DNA from: JBNJEL01 sp051745835
GTDB taxonomy: Bacteria > Bacillota > Halanaerobiia > Halobacteroidales > Acetohalobiaceae
Direction: 5' to 3'
DNA: 10,880 nt
Assembly (NCBI GenBank): GCA_051745835.1
Contig: JBNJEL010000066.1
Span: forward strand, 1-10,880
The notes under the pieces: model-generated
What the model saw: the letters and a program-made list of their open reading frames with translations, nothing else
Told to the model about the DNA's origin: nothing
The model's database searches: none
Part shown: piece after piece, positions 1 to 6,639 of the stretch
How the letters are laid out: every line of letters begins with the position of its first letter
Position numbering within the stretch: the stretch's first letter is position 1
Made by a program: the position numbers and the translations under genes

Positions 1-31
1 TCTGGGAGCTAAGTTAAAATAAAGTATTTTT

Positions 32-63
32 CCCATCATCTTAATTGGTGATGGGCTTTTTTT
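32..63 (+). terminator. Rho-independent terminator of an upstream gene outside the window
   Basis: A nine-base-pair stem (CCCATCATC at 32-40, GGTGATGGG at 47-55, one G-U pair) encloses a six-base loop TTAATT. It is followed by C and a run of T from 57 to 63. This is a classic intrinsic terminator on the + strand. No coding sequence can be assigned to the bases before it, so it presumably ends a gene that lies left of the window. It separates that gene from the membrane protein gene starting at 148. Confidence 0.85.
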
Positions 64-95
64 ATTGCTAGGTGATTAGTGGTAAGTTAGTCTAA

Positions 96-101
96 TATAA
101 T
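96..101 (+). promoter_or_regulatory. Possible -10 element for the membrane protein gene
   Basis: A perfect TATAAT hexamer lies 46 bases before the ATG at 148, downstream of the terminator at 32-63, where a new promoter is expected. No convincing -35 hexamer is found at the normal spacing: the bases 17 ahead read TGATTA. TTGCTA at 65-70 is about 25 bases away, which is too far. In AT-rich DNA a lone -10 match is weak evidence. Confidence 0.3.
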
Positions 102-147
102 GTAATAAGTTAGTTAAGGTTAGAAATAGAGATTTAGGAGGTGAATT

Positions 148-537
148 ATGAGTAGATATTCTGAAACTCATCATTCTGTTTTAGCAGTTAAGAGGATACT
201 TTGGGGCTTGATAGTAAGTCTATTCTTATTGATTATAGGAGTTGTAATCTCGGGAGTAGCTATTACTGTCAGTAACTTAGATAGCTCGATTATTTTACAG
301 GGATTGATACTACTTAATTATCTGGCTATTTTATTAGGTGGGCTATTGACGGGAGCTAATGTGGAGAGAAGAGGCTGGTTAAATGGAATGTTTGTAGGGT
401 TAATCCAGACTTTAATGCAGTTGATGGCGGGGTTGATCTGGTTGGATATACCTTTTTCTGTAGGTGCTGGGTTAATGGTTCTATTAGGATTAGTTACTGG
501 ACTTTTGGGTGGGGTAGTTGGGATTAACTTTAAGTAG
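148..537 (+). CDS. TIGR04086 / YrzE-type small integral membrane protein
   Basis: This 129-residue protein is almost wholly hydrophobic, with four likely transmembrane helices near residues 17-41, 48-70, 77-97 and 103-126. The central pattern, a glycine-rich helix end (GGLLTGA, 64-70), a short charged turn (VERRGW) and then LNGMFVGL, resembles the Firmicute family TIGR04086, which includes Bacillus YrzE. Members are about this length and their function is unknown, so none is assigned. In other Firmicutes the family is often found near yajC/secDF or tgt, but the upstream gene here is outside the window. The start is well supported by AGGAGGTG at 136-143, four bases before ATG. It is probably transcribed on its own or with the helicase gene 93 bases downstream, since no clear terminator lies between them. 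Confidence 0.75.
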   Translation: MSRYSETHHSVLAVKRILWGLIVSLFLLIIGVVISGVAITVSNLDSSIILQGLILLNYLAILLGGLLTGANVERRGWLNGMFVGLIQTLMQLMAGLIWLDIPFSVGAGLMVLLGLVTGLLGGVVGINFK

Positions 538-630
538 GGAGGAGTTGGTATTACTGCTGTAAATTACTGCTTATCAACTAATTAGCTGTTGGTTACTTTA
601 AAGATAGGATAGTAAAGAAAGGAAGATTAG

Positions 631-2055
631 ATGGCAATTAATCAACAGACTAGAATTGATAAGTTAGTAGCATTAGACAAATTAGCAGATTATTGGTCAG
701 CAGAGGACTTTATGCTCTATCCTCATCAGATAAAGACAGCAAAGCGAGTGATTAATCAACTACAGGGCCGGGCACTTTTAGCTGATGAAGTAGGACTAGG
801 GAAGACAATTGAAGCAGGTTTGATTTTAAAGGAATATATTCTACGTGGTGCAGTAGAGAGTACACTAATCTTAACCCCAGCAGCTTTAGGTTATCAGTGG
901 TGGAAGGAGTTAACTACTAAGTTTCAAATTGACCTCTTTAATAATCGAAAAGGTAGAGGGTGGCATTACTTTAACCATCAGATTGCTTCATTAGACTTAG
1001 CGAAGCGCGACCGCCATGCAGCTGAGATTTATAAACGCGATTTTGATTTGGTGATTGTTGATGAAGCACATAAATTAAAGAATCAGGATACTTTAAATTG
1101 GCAGTTTGTCAATCAACTTTCACCTAAATATATGTTATTCTTAACGGCTACACCGATTCAAAATGATCTTACAGAGCTTTATAATCTAATTAGCTTACTT
1201 AAGCCCGAACTATTTACTAATCGTCAAGAGTTTAAAGCAGCTATTAATTCTAGTAATAAGAAAGCCTTGCAGCAGCAATTAGGTCAAGTGATGATTAGAA
1301 ACGAGCGGACTGACGCTAATCTTGATTTTACAGCTCGCAATGTAAAGTTGATTCCTTTAGAATTAACAGCAACTGAACGACAGTTATATGAAGGGATTAC
1401 TAACTTAGTTGAAGATGAGTATTATAGCTATCAACACAAAAATAAGAATCCTCTTCAGTTAGTTACTCTCCAACGGGAGATCTGTAGCAGTTCCTTTGCA
1501 GTTGAAAATACTTTACAGAAATTATTACAAGAAAGTTCGACAGAATTACAAGCAGAGATAGAAGAATTATTAGATTTAGTCGCACAGATAGAATTTAATC
1601 AGAAAGTGCAGGTAGTAGAACAAATATTAAAGGAGTTGGATGAAAAAGCAATTATCTTTACTGAGTACCGTGCTACTCAAAATTATCTGGGTTACTATCT
1701 CTACCAGCGTGGTTTTTTACCGCTTAAATTTGATGGTACGCTTAATGAGAATCAAAAAGAGCGGGCTAAAGAGTGTTTTGCTAACGAAGGAGATGTCTTA
1801 ATTAGTACTGCTGCGGGTAGACAAGGACTTAACTTGCAGTTTTGTAATACAATTATTAATTATGACTTGCCGTGGAATCCGATGCGTTTAGAACAGCGGA
1901 TTGGGCGGGTACACCGTTTAGGCCAGACAGCTGAGGTAAAGATCTATAATCTATGTACTAAGGGTACAATTGAAGAACAGATTCTACAGCTTTTAGCGGA
2001 TAAGATTGATCTATTTGAATCAGTAATCGGTAATTTAGATCAGATAATTAGTTAA
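631..2055 (+). CDS. SNF2-family DEAD/DEAH-box helicase, YqhH-like
   Basis: This is a compact 474-residue superfamily 2 helicase/translocase of the SNF2 (RapA/YqhH) branch. The visible motifs are, in order: Q-like motif YPHQ (30-33); Walker A DEVGLGKT (52-59); motif Ia LTPAAL (81-86); DEAH box VDEAH (143-147); motif III LTATP (171-175); FTEY (343-346); motif V STAAGRQGLNLQ (392-403); motif VI QRIGRVHRLGQ (422-432). The final RVHRLGQ signature is typical of SNF2 proteins, which move along double-stranded DNA rather than unwind it. It has both RecA-like lobes but none of the extra N-terminal domains of E. coli RapA (about 970 residues). It is probably a soluble DNA-acting ATPase, and the substrate cannot be told from sequence. 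AAAGGAAG at 618-624 supports the start. No methylase or nuclease gene adjoins it, so restriction or defence roles have no support here. Confidence 0.85.
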   Translation: MAINQQTRIDKLVALDKLADYWSAEDFMLYPHQIKTAKRVINQLQGRALLADEVGLGKTIEAGLILKEYILRGAVESTLILTPAALGYQWWKELTTKFQIDLFNNRKGRGWHYFNHQIASLDLAKRDRHAAEIYKRDFDLVIVDEAHKLKNQDTLNWQFVNQLSPKYMLFLTATPIQNDLTELYNLISLLKPELFTNRQEFKAAINSSNKKALQQQLGQVMIRNERTDANLDFTARNVKLIPLELTATERQLYEGITNLVEDEYYSYQHKNKNPLQLVTLQREICSSSFAVENTLQKLLQESSTELQAEIEELLDLVAQIEFNQKVQVVEQILKELDEKAIIFTEYRATQNYLGYYLYQRGFLPLKFDGTLNENQKERAKECFANEGDVLISTAAGRQGLNLQFCNTIINYDLPWNPMRLEQRIGRVHRLGQTAEVKIYNLCTKGTIEEQILQLLADKIDLFESVIGNLDQIIS

Positions 2056-2089
2056 AGCTGTAGTTTCTTTTTTTATTTTACTGCTGACT

Positions 2090-2119
2090 GTATAGATTAG
2101 CTGGTAGTTGAGGATAATA
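2090..2119 (+). promoter_or_regulatory. Candidate forespore (sigma F / sigma G) promoter of the ger operon
   Basis: GTATA at 2090-2094 fits both the sigma F (GYWTA) and sigma G (GHATR) -35 patterns. Fifteen bases later GAGGATAATA (2110-2119) matches the sigma F -10 pattern GGNRANANTW except at the second base. Read as sigma G, GATAATA (2113-2119) matches CATNHTA at six of seven positions with an 18-base spacer. Both sigma factors recognise related sequences, and Bacillus ger receptor operons are known sigma G genes. Transcription would start near 2126, leaving a very short leader just ahead of the ribosome binding site at 2129-2135. The pattern match is real. Its use as a promoter is inferred. 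Confidence 0.45.
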
Positions 2120-2144
2120 TTAATAAGTGAGGAGGCTAGCTTAG

Positions 2145-3698
2145 GTGTTTAATTATCTTAAACAGTTAATCTGTGGTACTACAGATAATCAACAGACGTC
2201 AGCAGATAAGGTTGAATTAACTACTAACTTAACTGATAATCTAGCAATCTTTAAAGAGATTTTTGCTAATGATGATACGATTACATATCGTCATTTTGAA
2301 ACAGCTGGGAGTAAAAAGGTTGCTGGCTGTCTTATCTTTGTAGATGGTATGGTAGATAAAGAGATTATTAATGATAATATCTTACTGCCGTTAATGAATA
2401 AAGAGTTTAATCTAAAAAGCGGGAGTGATACTAAGGCAAAGCAGTTAATTGATCAGATTGTAACCTCGGATACAATTACACAGACAGCCGATATTGATCA
2501 ACTCGTTGGTTCAGCACTCTATGGTGATACGATTCTTTTGCTTGATGGTTTAGCAGCAGGACTAACCTTAAATACTAAGGGCTGGAAGACGCGGTCTATT
2601 ACAGAACCTACAGCAGAATTAGTGGCTAAGGGGCCGCGAGCTGGATTTGTCGAGTCGATCTTGGTTAATGTTTCACTAATTAGACGGAGAATTAAGAGTC
2701 CTAATCTTAAGTTTGAGTTTAAAGATATCGGTTCTGAATCGCAGACTAAGGTCTGTATTAGTTATATCGAAGGAATTGCCAATCCTAAGATAGTCCAAGA
2801 GGTAATTAAGCGGTTAAATCGAATTGAGATAGATGGCTTGGTTGGTTCTAATCAGATCGAAGAGTTGATTAAAGATTCACCGTTATCTCCTTTTAGAACA
2901 GTTGGCTTTACAGAAAAACCGGATAAGATGGCAGCTAATTTATTAGATGGGCGAGTAGTGCTTTTAGTTGACGGTACTCCGGTTAACTTGACGATGCCTT
3001 TTATCTTTATGGAATACTTTCAAAGTCCTGACGATTACTATGCTAATTATATCTTTGCAACTATTAATCGTTTTCTACGCTACTTAAGTTTCTTTCTATC
3101 AACTAGTATTCCGGCTATCTATGTCTCATTAGTTACCTATCATCAAGAGATGATTCCTACTCCATTATTAGTGGCAATTACAGCTTCGCGTACGGCGGTT
3201 CCTTTTCCTACTATTGTTGAGGTAGTTCTACTTTCGTTAATTTATGAGATCTTAAGAGAATCTGGATTACGACTGCCTGAGCCGGTTGGAGGAGCAGTTA
3301 GTATAGTTGGAGCTTTGGTCTTAGGAGAGGCTGCTGTACAGGCAAGGTTTGTTAGTTCGCCAGTGGTGATAGTAGTAGCTTTAACCGGAATCTCTTCTTT
3401 TATTAATTATAAGATGAACAATATCTTAGTTACAGTACGATTGGTTTTTTTGCTATTGGCAACAGTTTTAGGATTATACGGCTATATCTTAGGAGTAATT
3501 GGATTAATTATTCACTTAGTTTCACTGCGTTCATTTGGAATTCCTTATATGCTCCATCTATCTTCATTTGATCCCCAAGAATTAAAGGATACTGCTATTC
3601 GGGCACCGTGGTGGTATATGTATACTCGACCTAAACTTATTGCTCAAGAGAACCGGGTTCGTAAATCTAATATTGAGCCGCAGAAAGGAAGAGAGTAA
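2145..3698 (+). CDS. Spore germination protein, GerA (A-subunit) family
   Basis: This 517-residue protein is the A subunit of a GerA-type germinant receptor, which sits in the inner spore membrane and responds to nutrients. It has the family layout: a soluble N-terminal region of about 280 residues, a conserved GPRAGFVES segment (163-171), then a membrane domain (about 281-465) with hydrophobic helices, and a cytoplasmic tail. Typical motifs are the YFQSPDDYY segment (291-299), PFPTIVEV (353-360), EILRESGLRLPEPVGGA (368-384) and the APWWYMYTRP ending (487-496). Length is normal for the family. The start is GTG at 2145, placed by GAGGAGG at 2129-2135. It overlaps the C-subunit gene by one base (TAATG), indicating translational coupling. 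The germinant and the exact paralogue (GerA, GerB, GerK and so on) cannot be read from sequence, so no specific symbol is given. Confidence 0.95.
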   Translation: MFNYLKQLICGTTDNQQTSADKVELTTNLTDNLAIFKEIFANDDTITYRHFETAGSKKVAGCLIFVDGMVDKEIINDNILLPLMNKEFNLKSGSDTKAKQLIDQIVTSDTITQTADIDQLVGSALYGDTILLLDGLAAGLTLNTKGWKTRSITEPTAELVAKGPRAGFVESILVNVSLIRRRIKSPNLKFEFKDIGSESQTKVCISYIEGIANPKIVQEVIKRLNRIEIDGLVGSNQIEELIKDSPLSPFRTVGFTEKPDKMAANLLDGRVVLLVDGTPVNLTMPFIFMEYFQSPDDYYANYIFATINRFLRYLSFFLSTSIPAIYVSLVTYHQEMIPTPLLVAITASRTAVPFPTIVEVVLLSLIYEILRESGLRLPEPVGGAVSIVGALVLGEAAVQARFVSSPVVIVVALTGISSFINYKMNNILVTVRLVFLLLATVLGLYGYILGVIGLIIHLVSLRSFGIPYMLHLSSFDPQELKDTAIRAPWWYMYTRPKLIAQENRVRKSNIEPQKGRE

Positions 3699-4921
3699 TG
3701 GTGCGCAGAGTTATTAAATTAATTACTTGTCTGCTCTTATTAATCTCAATTGCTTCATTATTAACTGGCTGTTGGGATTATCGGGAGGTTAATGATCTAT
3801 CACTTGTGGCGGGAGTAGTAATTGAACATCCTCGTGAGGATCGCTATCAGATTACAGTGGAGAGTATGGTACCGCGGGGTGGAACAGAAGTGGAGATGTC
3901 ATCGACTGTTTTTTCGATGCAGGGGCAGACCTTCTTTGATGCAGTACGAAAGATGGTTACTAAACACTCTAAACAACTGTATTGGAGTCATGCTAATATC
4001 TTAATAATTGACGAAGAGATGGCACGAGAAGATATAATCCCTGCTTTAGATTTTGCTAATCGTGATGCAGAAATGAGATCGGGGATTCAACTTTTAATAG
4101 CTACAGAAGGTCAGTCAGACCAGATCTTATCTCAGCCTAAGACTGTTATTCACGATACTGTCTCTGGTCAGATTGAAGATATTTTAAATGCCGAAGCTAA
4201 TCTTACTGAATTTAGTTCAGTTCCACTTTGGCGTTTTATGCAGGTTCTAGCACAGGAAGGTAGCTGTCCGGTGCTGCCGTTAGTGAGATTGGAGTCTAAA
4301 TCAAAGAACAGTAAAGAAGAGAAAGAAGCTGACGGTAATCAGCAACAACAGGATGAGGAGTCAAGCGGTAGTAAGAATGTACCTCAGGTATATGGAATGG
4401 CGGTCTTTAATAATAAACAGATGGTGGGGACGTTAAATGAGGTTGAGACCCGCAGTCTGTTAATAATTTTAGATAAATTAAAGAATGGTTTGGTTGTAAT
4501 TGAGGATAGCATTGTAACAAAGGGAGATGTTACTTTTGAGATTTTTGCTAATCAAACCAAGTTGAAACCAGTTAGTATTGATGATCAATTAGGTGTTGAG
4601 ATTAAGGTACGAACTAAAGTAGGAGTAGGAGCATTTGATAGTACTGAAGTCTTAGATTCTAAAAAGAAAGAACAGATTATTAGTTCTGGTGAACAAAAGA
4701 TTGAGCGTCAGATTAGAGAAGTGATTTATAGCGTGCAGGAAAAGTACCAAAGTGATATTTTTGGTTTTGGGCGTCTAATATCTAATCAGCAGCCAGAAGT
4801 ATGGAAAGAAGTTAGTGATAATTGGTCGGAAGTTTTTAGAACTCTACCGGTTAAAGTGGATGTAAAGTTTGAAATTATAGGAACTGGCTTAAGGCGTGAA
4901 TCAATTAAGGTAGAGGAGTGA
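3698..4921 (+). CDS. Spore germination lipoprotein, Ger(x)C (C-subunit) family
   Basis: This 407-residue protein is the C subunit of the germinant receptor, expected to be lipid-anchored on the outer face of the inner spore membrane. Residues 1-24 form a lipoprotein signal peptide (positively charged start, hydrophobic core) ending in the lipobox LLTGC with Cys25 as the modified residue. It is followed by WDYREVNDLSLVAG, the family's hallmark after the cysteine. The C-terminal domain closes with RTLPVKVDVKFEIIGTG (381-397), also typical. Residues about 199-227 form a charged, Gln/Ser/Lys/Glu-rich segment that looks like a flexible linker between the N- and C-terminal domains. The ATG shares its A with the stop of the upstream A-subunit gene. 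That gene's tail also supplies AGGAAG, a workable ribosome binding site. Confidence 0.95.
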   Translation: MVRRVIKLITCLLLLISIASLLTGCWDYREVNDLSLVAGVVIEHPREDRYQITVESMVPRGGTEVEMSSTVFSMQGQTFFDAVRKMVTKHSKQLYWSHANILIIDEEMAREDIIPALDFANRDAEMRSGIQLLIATEGQSDQILSQPKTVIHDTVSGQIEDILNAEANLTEFSSVPLWRFMQVLAQEGSCPVLPLVRLESKSKNSKEEKEADGNQQQQDEESSGSKNVPQVYGMAVFNNKQMVGTLNEVETRSLLIILDKLKNGLVVIEDSIVTKGDVTFEIFANQTKLKPVSIDDQLGVEIKVRTKVGVGAFDSTEVLDSKKKEQIISSGEQKIERQIREVIYSVQEKYQSDIFGFGRLISNQQPEVWKEVSDNWSEVFRTLPVKVDVKFEIIGTGLRRESIKVEE

Positions 4922-4946
4922 GTTAGTTATTTTATTTCTAATTATT

Positions 4947-5078
4947 ATGAGTTATCTATTGATTGGAATTATCGAGGTAGTTCCCTTGATCAAAAAGCAA
5001 AAGCGGCGGGAATATCTACTTTATTTAATTCTACTATTTTTTTCGTTATCGATTAGTATTGGAGTATTACGGGGATGA
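4947..5078 (+). CDS. Small two-helix membrane protein, candidate Ger D-subunit
   Basis: This short frame sits in the 174-base gap between the C- and B-subunit genes. From ATG 4947 it encodes 43 residues: a hydrophobic stretch (MSYLLIGIIEVVPLI), a basic turn KKQKRRE (16-22), and a second hydrophobic helix (about 23-41). This is a hairpin membrane protein with its loop probably cytoplasmic. The reading frame stays open and hydrophobic upstream to a TAG at 4911, so the first helix is probably longer. The best ribosome binding site (GAGGAG, 4913-4918) is too far from the ATG but suits an in-frame ATT at 4929, which would give 49 residues. Position and two-helix topology resemble the small D subunits known beside some Bacillus germinant receptor genes. 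This is an inference from context, as no sequence motif is diagnostic. Confidence 0.6.
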   Translation: MSYLLIGIIEVVPLIKKQKRREYLLYLILLFFSLSISIGVLRG

Positions 5079-5095
5079 AGTGAGGAGGGTAAGCA

Positions 5096-6235
5096 GTGGT
5101 TCAAGAAAGTATCTCTAATAAACAGGCTATTGTGATGATGATTATGCTTATTTTAGGCACGTCTACTATTGTTACTACTGGCTTAGTGGCTAAACATAAT
5201 TTGTGGTTGGCGGTACTTATAGCACTCTTGTTTAGCTTAGTGCTTAATCTAGGTTATGCTCGCTTACATACTCTTAAGCCTAATCAAAACTTTTATGGTA
5301 TACTAGAAGAGACTTATGGTCAATTTCTGGGTAAGATAATTAGCTTAAGTTATATTTTATTTGCTATTTATTTGGGAGCGTTAGTGCTGAATAATATACT
5401 TACTTTTATTATCACCACTTCTTTATATAATACTCCTCAAGTTGTAATCGGTATGATAGTAGTCTTATTAGCTAGCTGGTTAGTTAAGGAAGGAATAGAG
5501 GTTATCGGACGCTGGAGTAGCTTTACTCTACCAATTATGTTCTTCTTTATCTTTTTTTTAGTCTTATTTTTATTACCTCAGATGGATCTTAGTAATTTAG
5601 AACCTATAGCGCATGGTAATATGAAAGAGATCTTAAGTGGGGCACTCTCTTCTTTTACTTTTCCCTTTGGGGATATTGTTATCTTTTTATTAATCTTTTC
5701 GGTAGGAGTAAATAAGATTTCTATTTATCGCGTCTATTTATTAGGTACTTTAATTGGTGGTGGGCTGATTTTATTGATCTCTATTAATAATTTAGTTGTA
5801 TTAGGTTTTGATCTAACCTCTAGCCTTCATTTTTCTACTTATAGCGCAGCAGCTAAGTTAAATATTGGTGATTTTCTACAGCGGTTAGAGATTTTAGTAG
5901 CAGCTATCTTTATTTTGGGAGCCTTCTTAAAGTTCAGTCTTTCTTTATTAGCAGCTTGTAAAGGGATCAGTAGTCTATTTAATTACAAGGATTATCGATT
6001 TATAGTACTACCAGTTGGTCTGATAATCCTTAATCTTTCGCAAATGAAGTTAGTTCTTAATACAATATTAAGTGAAGGAGAATGGAATCGAACTGTCTGG
6101 GATAGTTTTAGTGAATTATTAACTTGGTCGGGTACTAGGTGGCCCTACTTTGCTTTTGTAATTACGGTTATTATTCCATTGGTTACTTTAATTATTGCTG
6201 AATTGCAGTATAGATTAAAATTTAAGCATAAATAA
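5096..6235 (+). CDS. Spore germination permease, GerB (B-subunit) family
   Basis: This 379-residue, highly hydrophobic protein has about ten predicted transmembrane helices. It belongs to the spore_permease family, a branch of the APC amino acid transporter superfamily. In germinant receptors the B subunit is thought to bind the nutrient within its transporter-like fold. Recognisable features are the N-terminal SNKQAIVMMIMLILGTS (7-23), a LVKEGIEVIGRW segment (129-140) in the conserved GIE.IGR region, and SFTFPFGDIV (186-195). The start is GTG at 5096, with GAGGAGG at 5082-5088 seven bases ahead, so it begins shortly after the small two-helix frame ends at 5078. Length is normal. It completes the A-C-(small)-B operon, and the three proteins presumably form one receptor. 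The ligand is unknown. Confidence 0.93.
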   Translation: MVQESISNKQAIVMMIMLILGTSTIVTTGLVAKHNLWLAVLIALLFSLVLNLGYARLHTLKPNQNFYGILEETYGQFLGKIISLSYILFAIYLGALVLNNILTFIITTSLYNTPQVVIGMIVVLLASWLVKEGIEVIGRWSSFTLPIMFFFIFFLVLFLLPQMDLSNLEPIAHGNMKEILSGALSSFTFPFGDIVIFLLIFSVGVNKISIYRVYLLGTLIGGGLILLISINNLVVLGFDLTSSLHFSTYSAAAKLNIGDFLQRLEILVAAIFILGAFLKFSLSLLAACKGISSLFNYKDYRFIVLPVGLIILNLSQMKLVLNTILSEGEWNRTVWDSFSELLTWSGTRWPYFAFVITVIIPLVTLIIAELQYRLKFKHK

Positions 6236-6236
6236 T

Positions 6237-6265
6237 TTGACAGAGTTAAAATCTTATGCTATAAT
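6237..6265 (+). promoter_or_regulatory. Consensus housekeeping (sigma A) promoter of the cold shock gene
   Basis: TTGACA (6237-6242) and TATAAT (6260-6265) are both perfect and separated by the ideal 17 bases. TG at 6257-6258 adds an extended -10 element. The predicted start near 6272 gives a leader of about 49 bases before the ATG at 6321. It begins two bases after the gerB-type stop codon. This predicts strong vegetative transcription of the cold shock gene, independent of the sporulation operon upstream. Confidence 0.9.
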
Positions 6266-6285
6266 TATAATTGTTAAATATTCAA

Positions 6286-6302
6286 TTAACCACAAAGGTT
6301 AA
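6286..6302 (+). other. Small inverted repeat in the cold shock gene leader
   Basis: TTAACC (6286-6291) and GGTTAA (6297-6302) form a perfect six-base-pair stem with an ACAAA loop. It ends three bases before the AGGAGG ribosome binding site (6305-6310). In the mRNA this could make a weak, temperature-sensitive hairpin near the translation start. Leaders of cold shock genes are often structured, but this stem is short and AT-rich, so its role is only a suggestion. Confidence 0.35.
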
Positions 6303-6320
6303 ATAGGAGGAATTATTTTT

Positions 6321-6521
6321 ATGAAAACAGGAACAGTTAAATGGTTCGACGGAAAAAAGGGTTACGGATTTATTGAAGTACCAGGAGAAGACGATGTATT
6401 TGTACACTTTTCAGCAATTGAAGAAGATGGATTTAAGACATTAGAAGAAGGACAAGAAGTAGAATTTGAAGTAGTAGAAGGAGAAAAAGGTCCACAAGCT
6501 GAAAGTGTAAGTAAATTATAA
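6321..6521 (+). CDS. csp: Cold shock protein, CspA/CspB family
   Basis: This 66-residue protein is a single cold shock domain, a five-stranded OB-fold that binds single-stranded RNA and DNA and acts as an RNA chaperone. The two nucleic acid binding motifs are intact: RNP1 KGYGFIEV (13-20) and RNP2 VFVHFSAI (26-33). The conserved start KTGTVKWFDGKKGYGFI and the ending GPQAESV are typical, and length is normal. AGGAGG at 6305-6310 lies 10 bases before ATG. All 12 glutamate codons are GAA and most glycines are GGA, whereas neighbours mix GAA and GAG. This bias suggests a highly expressed gene. It stands alone between its own strong promoter and a terminator. Firmicutes often have several csp copies, so which paralogue this is, and whether it is cold-induced, cannot be told. 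Confidence 0.97.
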   Translation: MKTGTVKWFDGKKGYGFIEVPGEDDVFVHFSAIEEDGFKTLEEGQEVEFEVVEGEKGPQAESVSKL

Positions 6522-6566
6522 TTTGCTTATTATGAGCGGAGAATAACATAAATTCTTCTAGGTAAG

Positions 6567-6597
6567 GAGCCTTCCCATAACTGGGAGGGCTCTTTTT
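6567..6597 (+). terminator. Rho-independent terminator of the cold shock gene
   Basis: GAGCCTTCCC (6567-6576) pairs with GGGAGGGCTC (6583-6592) over ten base pairs, with one G-U pair and a six-base loop ATAACT. Five T follow at 6593-6597. It lies about 45 bases after the csp stop and isolates that gene from the arginine operon. The stem is nearly symmetric, but no gene on the other strand is seen to use it. Confidence 0.92.
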
Positions 6598-6610
6598 ATT
6601 TTGAAATCAT

Positions 6611-6639
6611 TTGCATTTTTATTCGTAATTATGTATAAT
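6611..6639 (+). promoter_or_regulatory. Candidate promoter of the arginine operon
   Basis: TTGCAT (6611-6616) and a perfect TATAAT (6634-6639) are separated by 17 bases. The -35 matches the consensus only at its TTG. Further TATAAT hexamers at 6640-6645 and 6660-6665 lack a good -35. Transcription from the first would begin near 6646, leaving a leader of about 160 bases before argC. The overlap with ARG-box-like sequences makes this the most plausible of the choices. Confidence 0.5.

Noticed and set aside
550..570. Two copies of ATTACTGC, five bases apart, between the membrane protein and helicase genes
   Set aside because: The repeat is only eight bases long with two copies. It is likely chance in AT-rich DNA, with no sign of an operator or mobile element.
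2056..2085. T-rich tract after the helicase gene as a terminator
   Set aside because: The T run at about 2068-2079 is not preceded by a stable GC-containing hairpin, so an intrinsic terminator cannot be supported.
3822..4004. Open frame of 60 codons inside the gerC-type gene
   Set aside because: It is wholly contained in another frame of a well-supported gene, has a biased Arg/Trp composition, and shows no family resemblance.
6540..6556. AGAAT...ATTCT inverted repeat just after csp
   Set aside because: Only five base pairs, all weak, with no T run. The strong terminator at 6567-6597 explains transcript ending.
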